The notes beneath the pieces are model-generated. The model was not told where the DNA came from, searched no databases, and was given only the letters and a program-made list of their open reading frames with translations. The translations under genes and the position numbers were made by a program. A stretch of 14,091 nt of DNA from Brachionus koreanus (taxonomy: Eukaryota > Rotifera > Eurotatoria > Ploima > Brachionidae): positions 120,771 through 134,861 of the forward strand of contig PJRA01000309.1 in NCBI GenBank assembly GCA_016987375.1, read 5' to 3'. This document shows positions 1 through 6,773 of the stretch, one piece after another; the stretch's first letter is position 1; each line of letters begins with the position of its first letter.

Positions 1-20
1 AAAAAAGTTAACAATTAGTG

Positions 21-473
21 TTGAGATCCGTACACACGGTCACTAATCCGGCCAAAATTTTTTTTGTTCACAACAGTATTCGTCAAATACGGTCAACTAG
101 TATGCGGTCATTTTGCCGATCTTTTTTACGGCTAACCAGTATGTGAGCTTTATTTGTATAATTGAAATATTTTTGATTGAAATTAAAAAATATTTTTAAA
201 AAATAACTTTTCATAAAACAAAATGCCTTTAACTTTAGTTATTTTTTTAATCAAAACAGACTTTGTTTTATAAAGAAAAATTTTCAAAAAATATTTTAAA
301 ATTATTTAAATTGTTTTTGATTCTTAATTTTTTTCAAATTTTTAATAATATTTAGTTAATCAAATAATTATAAATTTAAAAATCTTTATATCGGTCAAAG
401 TTTGAGACCATAAAAAAGACCGACCACCTGATCGAAAAAAACAGTCCGCGATTTGCGACGGTTTGCATCCAAC
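21..473. repeat. Possible decayed foldback or MITE-like element
   Basis: Two islands richer in G/C, about 21-150 and 390-473, flank an extremely A/T-rich core. The reverse complement of the right island begins with a GTTGGATGCAAACCG-like string that resembles the left island's GTTGAGATCCGTACAC. Both arms then share a CCG-rich patch, a T-run and a GATC/GGTC-TTTTTTA-GG patch. Within the left island a 17-bp direct repeat (88-104 and 127-143) matches at 14 of 17 positions. The inverted similarity is imperfect and has gaps, so this is a weak call. No coding sequence or target-site duplication is evident. It could also be unrelated intergenic sequence. Confidence 0.3.
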
Positions 474-953
474 ATTATTAAAAATTTTTCGAAACACTGC
501 TTAAGCAGTCAGTTTACTTAGTTTAGAAATTGACTGTAGATACAATTTTTAGAAATTTAAAATTTTGATATTTTGAATTCTAATATTTTCCTAAGTTCAT
601 TAATTTTGTCCATTTGATTCCATGCGCTTTTTGAAGACTAAGGTTACAAAATCTAAATATAATTTTATTTTTTAAGGTCAAGCCAAAATCTTGGAGTTTA
701 GGGTTTAACATCAAATATAAAACATTTACCAAAAACAAGCTAAAATGATTGTTAAGTTTGATTTAAAATTTGAAGCAAAAATAAAGAATTTTGTGTTTAA
801 AATTTTTAAAAATAACTCCATTATTAAATTTCAAATTTTTCAAGTGTTCTATTTAAAAATATTTAAAAAAAAAAACTGGCCAGATTTTTATTCAAGAATT
901 TATTTTTAGAGCTTTCAAGTCATTTAGAGGTTGACAGTTAAATATTGTATTTT
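474..953. other. Non-coding A/T-rich stretch upstream of the HExxH gene
   Basis: No recognisable gene. It holds a perfect 12-bp palindrome CTGCTTAAGCAG at 498-509. There is also a 54-codon open frame from the ATG at 745 to a TAG at 907-909, rich in Lys, Phe and Ile as expected by chance from A/T-rich DNA. That frame is in the same phase as the gene starting at 961 but is separated from it by TAG codons at 907 and 925. It could hide an upstream exon, but I see no convincing donor site. The promoter or 5' UTR of the following gene presumably lies here. Confidence 0.4.
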
Positions 954-955
954 AG
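950..955 (+). promoter_or_regulatory. Splice-acceptor-like site before the HExxH gene
   Basis: TTTTAG ends at 955, five bases before the ATG at 961. It could be the acceptor of a 5' UTR intron or of spliced-leader trans-splicing. Similar T-rich AG sites precede other start codons in this window. The site is inferred from sequence alone. Confidence 0.4.
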
Positions 956-960
956 TAGAA

Positions 961-2056
961 ATGCTTTTACAATTTAAAGCAAAAAATATAAAGGACTGTT
1001 ATTTAAAAAAATCAATAACCATTGCTAATTTGTTCCTAAAAACAAATCTAGCAAATCTAGTCTTCAAAGAAATATATGAAATTGATTATGAATTCACTCA
1101 GTCAAAGATGAATGAGATAAAAATTGTTTATTTTGAAAGCAAAGAATGTTTTGGGATGACCCATCGAGATACGGCTGCAAACACAATTTACATAAATTCA
1201 ATTTTTGGAAAAAGATTAACTTTACTGGAAAATTCAATCAAAATAACAAAATGTGCTAGAATTAGAAGAGAAAAAAGAAAAGAAACAAAAATAATTGTAT
1301 TCTTTATAGGAACAATAATTATTCACGAAACAGGCCATCTTTTGCTAAAATGGAAAGGAATTCTCGACTCTCCACCGAAAACAATTGTAGAAGCTGGTGA
1401 ATTTATTGAAAAAAAGCTTTTTGGAGATTGTTTGCACTTGATAAAGCGTTCAGAATCAGATTGGGATGAACATTCAAAATATGTTGGTAAAAAAATAAGT
1501 GAATTTTTTTTTTTGCGAAATATATTGAGTTTAAATTGCAGGTATAGCTTGTCCAAATGCATCTATGAAAATCAAGAAAAGTGGCTATGTTCAAAAATTG
1601 TCTTTTAAAGAATACATTAACGAGTTTTTCAAAGAAAAAATATCTGATTCCCTTTTTCTGACACCGATATTAGAGGAATACCGATTAGACAAGCATGACA
1701 CTGTTTATAAGCTAATTGATGAACAGAATTTAAGAGAAAAAAAAAGATTTAGAGGAATTGTATTTCTTGATGAAGACTATGGTGAAGTAAAGTGCCGTGT
1801 GAAAAATTTTAATCCATTGTGTGAAAAAATGGCAGATGAATGCAATGCTCTTATTGATCAAATTTTATCAAAATATTTTAAAGAATCGAAAATCAAAAAT
1901 AAAATATACCTGATTCCGAAGTTTACTAAAAAAAAATGGGCAATTGTAAATGAAGTTGAGGATGAAAAATCAAAGTTGCATCAGAAATGGCTAGACTTTA
2001 ATGGTGACGAACAAAAAATGAAGCAAGAATTAAATCTTTTATTATTTAATGAGTGA
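961..2056 (+). CDS. HExxH zinc-metallopeptidase-like protein of unknown family (two exons)
   Basis: Exon 1 is 961-1486 and exon 2 is 1542-2056; splicing keeps the frame and gives about 346 residues. The key feature is HETGH at residues 122-126, an HExxH zinc-binding and catalytic motif in a hydrophobic context (IIIHETGHLLLKW). It is followed by EAGEFIE, whose Glu144 or Glu147 lies 17 or 20 residues past the second His and could be a third zinc ligand, as in gluzincin-type peptidases. The second exon is charged, Lys/Glu-rich and without a motif I know. There is no signal peptide or clear membrane helix. I cannot name the family. The ATG at 961 is chosen because it is the first in-frame ATG; a TTG at 931 is open in the same frame but unlikely as a start, and an upstream exon is possible. 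A hairpin element begins 24 bp after the stop. Confidence 0.6.
1487..1541 (+). other. 55-bp spliceosomal intron in the HExxH gene
   Basis: The donor is G|GTAAAA at 1486/1487 and the acceptor TTGCAG ends at 1541, with a T-rich tract inside. Unspliced, the first frame runs into low-complexity residues and stops at 1606-1608. Removing 55 bp joins it in phase 1 to the long downstream frame, giving SKYVG-IACPNAS. Very short introns are typical of compact invertebrate genomes. Confidence 0.75.
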
Positions 2057-2080
2057 ACAAAATTGAAAATATGAAAAAAA

Positions 2081-2186
2081 TGCAGACTTGTTTTTAAGTA
2101 ACAGTTTTAAGTCTAAGTCAAAAAAATTTAAGTCAAAGTTATGACTTGATTTGACTTAAAACTTGTGACTTAAAAACAAGTCTGCA
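2081..2186. repeat. 106-bp hairpin / foldback element in the 3' flank
   Basis: Two perfect 19-bp inverted arms, TGCAGACTTGTTTTTAAGT at 2081-2099 and its complement at 2168-2186, bound the element. Inside them a second perfect 11-bp pair (2103-2113 with 2153-2163) is offset by only 3 and 4 bases, and a 6-bp pair (2115-2120 with 2142-2147) continues the stem. An alternative inner 11-bp pairing exists at 2127-2137 with 2150-2160. A-runs flank both ends. The layout fits a miniature inverted-repeat element inserted in the 3' UTR, or a structured RNA element. The hairpin is seen directly; its origin is inferred. Confidence 0.75.
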
Positions 2187-2250
2187 AAAATGTTTAAAAT
2201 TAAGATAAACGAAAATTTAAAATAAGTTGAATTGTTTAGTTTATCATTAA

Positions 2251-2256
2251 AATAAA
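2251..2256 (+). terminator. Polyadenylation signal of the HExxH gene
   Basis: A canonical AATAAA about 195 bp after the stop and just past the hairpin element. In DNA this A/T-rich the hexamer also occurs by chance, so this is a plausible but not unique candidate. Confidence 0.35.
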
Positions 2257-3017
2257 ATTTAAATTATTTTTTTAATTATAAATATTCAAAACTTGTTCTC
2301 TTTCCTCAGAACCAAATAATTAAAAAAATAAATTAATTAATGAGATTAAAAAAATTATCATTTAAAATTAGAAATTTTTGCATAAACAGACATAAACATT
2401 TTCTTTTTCATTACATTATATTCATTACAATAAGATAGATTAAGTAATACTTCCTATTCTATATAAGCCTAAATATGAAATACTTTACAAAATATGAAAT
2501 TTTTGAAAATTTTATTATTTTTCTAATAATTAAATAGCAAGTTCGAATAAAAAATTTAATTTTAAATAAAAAGCAAAAGATCTTTATTTGAATTTTGACA
2601 AATTTTTTTTTATTTAGAATGTAATTTTATGTAAATAATTGTTTTGAATTTTTTGACTAATGAAAAATTATTTTTGAAAAAATTTGAAAATTTTTTTTTT
2701 TTTTTAATTTTTTTCCAATAAAAATTTTTTATATAAATTAGAAAAAAAAAAACTTAACATTTTCTTAACTTTTTCAGATTTATTTTCAAAAAATAAAATC
2801 AATAGAATTAGTTTAGTTTTTTTAAAATAAAAATCAATTTATTATTTTTGTTATTATTTAGAAAATAATACTAAATTTAGTATCACATAAAATACATGCT
2901 CTGACTAAATTCGACTGACCTCATATTTGATATAAATCAAATTTTTAATTTTATATTTGTGCTAAGTTTTTTTTTTTTAATTTTAAATTAAAAACAAAGG
3001 GAATTTTTAAAATAGAA

Positions 3018-3023
3018 TTTATT
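3018..3023 (-). terminator. Polyadenylation signal of the phosphatase gene
   Basis: TTTATT on the plus strand reads AATAAA on the minus strand, about 60 bp beyond the phosphatase stop codon. This is a typical spacing for a compact gene, but chance occurrence in A/T-rich DNA cannot be excluded. Confidence 0.4.
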
Positions 3024-3082
3024 TTAAAAGTCTATAAATTTTATGCTAAATTCTTCCTAGAATTCTAATAAATAAAAATAAA

Positions 3083-4039
3083 TTAAATATTAAAACTAGT
3101 GGTGTATTTTGTATCATTTTGGCTGAAATCTTTTTGAAATTCTTGCACATTCTCTTCGTCAAAATGGTTACCGCTCAAAGTCGAGTACCGGGTTTTAGCT
3201 GAAGTTCTACTAAGATAATTGGTCATACAAATAAAAGAGCAGATGCTTATGATGATTCCAAGTGAGGCACCAGCAAGCACATCTGTTGGATGATGCTTAT
3301 TGTCGGCTATTCTAGATAAGGCTGTGAAAAAAGCCATCACAAAAAATACAATCTGAACCATTCTGGGCAGAAGACCCAAATTTCGACACTTTCAAGTGTA
3401 GTTAACAAACAAAATTAAAAATATCATAGAATAAAATGAAAGGGACGAGTGACCAGATGGAAACGAAAGCCTTGATTCTTCAACACTTTTTTTGTCTTCA
3501 GCTGTACACTTGAAGTCAACGTCTGGTACCAGGAATGTTCGATTTAGCTTACACAAATGAGTGTACGGGTTAACTTCTGGCTTGCACACATCAATAAAAT
3601 TTGGCCTTAATCGACCCACTATAACTTCACCAAAATCTGTTATCACTGCGGTAGATAAAAGACCGAAAAAAAAAGAACCACAACTAATATACAAATTTCC
3701 AATTTGTTCTGGAAATTGAAGAATTTTTTGCTTCAAAAATTTTACTTTGTATATTATGATGGATTTTTTCTTGTGTCTTGAATTGGGTATGAATATTGTT
3801 TTGAATATTTCGGTCGCTATAATGATCATTAGTGGCAGAACCAGTGACAAAAGAATTAGATGAAAATTGGTTACTGTTGATGGCTTGAATGGCATATTAA
3901 CTGTGTAATCATTGCAGTAAAAACTTGACTTAAATGGCTTTAGAAATGATTTTATAACTTGGAATGAGAAAAATAGCATTAGCACTGAACCAATGTCAAA
4001 AACAAGCTTTAACCAATGCACAGCTTCATTATGGTTCAT
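3083..4039 (-). CDS. PLPP: Phospholipid phosphatase (PAP2/LPP family) interrupted by in-frame TGA
   Basis: LPPs are six-helix membrane enzymes that dephosphorylate phosphatidate, lysophosphatidate, sphingosine-1-phosphate and related lipids. The frame is 318 codons, normal LPP length, and collinear with animal LPPs throughout. It shows hydrophobic helices near residues 10-30, 58-82 and 112-135, the family's FYCND segment at 40-44, and a glycosylation site at N166-R-T. Motif 2 is SFPSGHSS at 192-199 and motif 3 is SR-x5-H-x3-D at 242-253; both are intact. Motif 1 (K-x6-RP) has Glu138 in place of the catalytic Lys, while RP145-146 is kept. Codon 216 (3392-3394) is TGA in the loop after the fourth helix; the frame then continues unchanged to a polar tail and a TAA. 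The ATG at 4039 is preceded by an in-frame TAA. Options are a young pseudogene, a sequence error, a segregating nonsense allele or recoding. Confidence 0.85.
3392..3394 (-). other. In-frame TGA inside the phosphatase
   Basis: TGA sits between NYT and KCRN. From motif 2 to motif 3 the spacing equals that of human LPP1 when TGA is counted as one residue, so no frameshift or intron is needed. Arg or another residue is expected here, and a CGA-to-TGA transition would produce it. The following base is A, which is not the strongest read-through context, and I found no convincing SECIS element downstream. Confidence 0.8.
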
Positions 4040-4049
4040 GATTTATTCT

Positions 4050-4060
4050 CTAAAAAAAAA
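4050..4060 (-). promoter_or_regulatory. Splice-acceptor-like site before the phosphatase
   Basis: On the minus strand an uninterrupted T-run ends in AG, with the exon starting 10 bases before the ATG. It is a strong acceptor match for a 5' UTR intron or spliced-leader addition. Confidence 0.5.
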
Positions 4061-5110
4061 TCCTAATTTTCGGATAGGAATTAAAAATTTTATTACTAAA
4101 ATAAATATTTTGAAAAAAATGGCATAATTTTTGCCACGTGATTATATCTTTAAACTTAAGGTTTTGTGTTACCTTTATTTGTTAAAGTTTTAAAAAAAAA
4201 ATCTTTTTAAGATAAAATGACATAATGTGAATTTTTAAACTAGTTTGTCATTAATAAGCGATTTAAGGAGCTAATAAAATGAGACTAATGAAAAATCTTG
4301 TTTAACATGCGTAATTTTTAATTTAAATTAAGATCTTGAATCAAACAAAAAAAAATAAGATAAAAATAAAAAATTATAAAATTATTTTTATTGCAAGAGA
4401 ATTTTATCGATTTAAATTAAAAAAAATAAAACCAATTTTAATATAATATAAGAAATTTTGAATGTGTTTTAAATTTAATTTGATGTCAAGTGGGATGCAA
4501 ATTTTTTTTCAAAATCGTTTTTTTTTTTAATAATTTCAAAGCTTAGAATTATTAATTAGACATAAATAAATATTTATACTTTTTAAGTAAATTTTGATGA
4601 CCTATAGATTCGGAAATATTCAAATTTTAAAAACAAGAACTTGATAACTTAAGACTTGTTATTTCTTTTTATTAAAAAAATAAATATTAAAAATTTGTAA
4701 ATTAGAATTTTAATTTTTGATTTAAAAAAAAATCAATTGTTTTATGTAAAATTGAAAAAAAATTAATAATTTTTTATACTAAGATTAAGAAAAAAATTAT
4801 AAATGACTAGCTTATATGGATTATCATAAAAATCCTGATTATCATAAGTGATCTCTGTTCATTTAGTGTTAATTTTTTTTCAATTTTGAATCACCCTCTT
4901 TAGAGACGGTAAAATTAATTATATTTTCTCCGAATTACTTAGCTTGTTAAAAATTGAACGAATTTTCGATTTTCAACTTTTCAATAAAGAAATAAGTTAT
5001 TGTACATTCTTATTCATTCATTAATGCACAAAAGTTAAGTCGCACTTGTTTTTTTCAAATTTTAAAAAAAATTAAATTTTTCCTTAAAAATCTGTTGAAC
5101 AAAATTTTGA
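4061..5110. other. A/T-rich intergenic region
   Basis: About 1 kb without a supportable gene. The phosphatase promoter presumably lies at the left end. A direct repeat GATTATCATAA occurs at 4819-4829 and 4837-4847. I looked here for the missing 5' half of the downstream DEG/ENaC copy (HG motif, first helix, FPTVSFCN segment) and found no trace on either strand. Confidence 0.45.
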
Positions 5111-5655
5111 TTCTAATAACGGGTGAGTCATAATGTTTTGGACAAACTTAAAAGGTATTAAAAAATATGAAAGGCTAATGGGATAAGGCTGAAATTTTAC
5201 ACACAAGTTAACAAGCTTTTCTTGTTAATTTTTTTTTGTTTAGGTTTCGACTTGTGTTTACTTGGAATTTTCTAGGCCCAAAAACGTACCTGCTACTCTT
5301 TGAGCGCATTGTCCTATACTTAATTTTTTTTTTTTTGGAAAACAAACCAAATAATCATATTTTAGACAGTTTTAGCTCTCTAATGATATTTCTTTCATAA
5401 GATATGCTCAAAAAACCTTCAAAAAAAGCCCATTTTTAAGAATTCAAAAAAATTGGTAAAAAAGTGTTTTTTATCGATTGCTTTTGATAGGAAAATTCGA
5501 TTTTCACAAAATTTTGTACAAATGTACATTGATATAAAGAAATTGTGCACTTTTAATATTAAGGTGATCCCAGGTTCCATTCGACTTCTATGATAGAATT
5601 TGTAGTTAAAAAAGTAGGTAGAAATCTGGTTGAAAATTCTTTATATATTCTTTAA
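5111..5655. mobile_element. Possible mobile-element remnant abutting the truncated DEG/ENaC copy
   Basis: This 545-bp stretch is visibly less A/T-dominated than the intergenic DNA before it, yet has no long open frame. It includes a perfect 8-bp stem with 5-base loop (TTAACAAG 5208-5215, CTTGTTAA 5221-5228) and TGTACA-AA-TGTACA at 5515-5528. It ends exactly where similarity to the full-length DEG/ENaC gene begins, so an insertion or rearrangement junction is a reasonable reading. There are no terminal repeats or transposase, so this is inference only. Confidence 0.25.
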
Positions 5656-6618
5656 ATAGAAGATTTTGAGCATTTTATACTTGCAAATCATGGAAATTGC
5701 TATAAATTTAATTCAGGCAAAAATTTATTTGGAAATAAAACTCGAATATTGGACACAAAAACACCTGGTTATAAAAATGGATTGAGATTAGAATTATTCT
5801 CTGGTCATTTGAACAAAGATGTTGATTTAATTAGATCAAGTGGTATTCATTTGTTTATACACAATCATTCAACAGTCATTTACAGTGAATATGATTCAAT
5901 TAGCTTATCAAATAGATTTGAGACTGATATTGTCGTGAGTCAAGAGCATACAACAAAATTGTCTAAGCCATACAGTGATTGTATCAAAGATCCAGAATCA
6001 TTAAATTCATTTCACTCCAATTTATACAAAAAAACAATAAATCTTTTCGGAAGGTATCAACAAAAAACATGTTTAATAATGTGCTTTCATGAATATATAA
6101 AAGAGCAATGTGGTTGCTATAATACTGATGCCTTAGGCGTTTCATTCAACTCATCATGTAATCATACTATGGTTAACTGTTCTATTAGCGCCTATAAAGC
6201 TTTTCAAAATTCGTACAAATCATTTGAATGCTTTGATTTGTGTCCGAATGAATGTGAAATAGTCAATTACAATTTTAAAATTTCTCAAGCAAATTTTCCA
6301 TCTCCCTTATATGCAAATTTATTTCTTTTTCATCAAAATTACAGCAAAAATTTGAGAAATTTTACAAACTATGAAATGATCAAAGAAAGTGTTCTAGCAG
6401 TTAATATTTATCATGATGATATATCTTTAACAATTATTAGTGAAACACCAGCAAAAGATTTTTTTCAACTGGTGTTTGATATTGGTGGTGCTTTGGGCAT
6501 TTGTATTGGAATGAGCATTCTTAGTTTTATGGAAATATTTGATTTACTTATCAAGATACTTTTCGCATTTTTGTCATTGAATTTCAATTCCAAAGTCAAT
6601 CATTCAAGCAAAAATTAA
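5656..6618 (+). pseudogene. DEG/ENaC channel copy A, 5'-truncated
   Basis: The open frame runs from the codon after a TAA at 5653-5655 to a TAA at 6616-6618. It matches residues from about 175 to the end of the intact paralogue at 10997-12481. DEG/ENaC subunits form trimeric sodium channels with two transmembrane helices and a Cys-rich extracellular domain. Copy A keeps most of the extracellular domain, including the CGCY motif. It also keeps the second helix with the GMS selectivity-filter triplet (IGMSILSFMEIF). It lacks the cytosolic HG motif, the first helix and the FPTVSFCN segment. There is no in-frame ATG near the left end; TTG at 5749 is the first near-start. AAATAG at 5654-5659 could be a splice acceptor, so a distant first exon is possible, but none is visible in 1.6 kb. 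Most likely a truncated duplicate. The remaining frame is undamaged, so the truncation is recent or the sequence is still used. Confidence 0.75.
5791..6101 (+). repeat. 311-bp near-identical block shared with DEG/ENaC copy B
   Basis: This block aligns without gaps to 11648-11958 with 12 mismatches by hand count, about 96% identity. Sequence on both sides is far more divergent. It encodes a central part of the extracellular domain. See the matching block in copy B. Confidence 0.85.
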
Positions 6619-6773
6619 TTTATTATTATATTTATTTGTTTATTTAATTATTATTTGTGTATGAAAATTTCGTATTTTAGATTTAAATAAAACTTGAGAT
6701 CCTTTTTCATAATAAAAACATTAAAATTTAAAATCAATAGTTTTATTTACATTAAGTATTTTGTTAAATTATT
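6619..6773. terminator. Shared 3' region between convergent DEG/ENaC copy A and TANGO6
   Basis: Only 155 bp separate the two stop codons. Plus-strand AATAAA hexamers at 6686-6691 and 6711-6716 can serve copy A. TTTATT at 6742-6747 gives AATAAA on the minus strand, about 30 bp beyond the TANGO6 stop. The two transcripts may overlap at their 3' ends. Confidence 0.5.

Larger units (their letters stand above)
2187..3082. other. A/T-rich intergenic region between convergent genes
   Basis: About 0.9 kb of nearly pure A/T with long homopolymer runs and no open frame worth calling. It holds the probable 3' ends of both neighbours: an AATAAA at 2251-2256 on the plus strand for the HExxH gene, and a TTTATT at 3018-3023 (AATAAA on the minus strand) for the phosphatase. 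I see no RNA gene or repeat with clear boundaries. Confidence 0.5.

Noticed and set aside
931..960. TTG at 931 as start of the HExxH gene
   Set aside because: Eukaryotic nuclear genes rarely start at TTG. An in-frame ATG follows at 961, just after an acceptor-like AG.
2600..3082. A SECIS element that would make the phosphatase TGA selenocysteine
   Set aside because: An ATGA on the minus strand near 2920 lacks a convincing paired stem and the AA and GA positions. The TGA is also not at a catalytic residue.
3392..3412. A very short intron removing the phosphatase TGA
   Set aside because: The only GT...AG that would span the TGA is about 18 bp, too short to splice. The alignment to human LPP1 has no extra residues to remove.
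4628..4660. A possible second, decayed copy of the 2081-2186 hairpin (CTTGTTTTTA-like core in reverse complement)
   Set aside because: The match is limited to about ten A/T-rich bases plus a 6-bp inverted repeat, too short to separate from chance.
5570..5590. A tRNA B-box-like string (GGTTCCATTCGA)
   Set aside because: There is no matching acceptor stem, anticodon arm or A box at suitable spacing.
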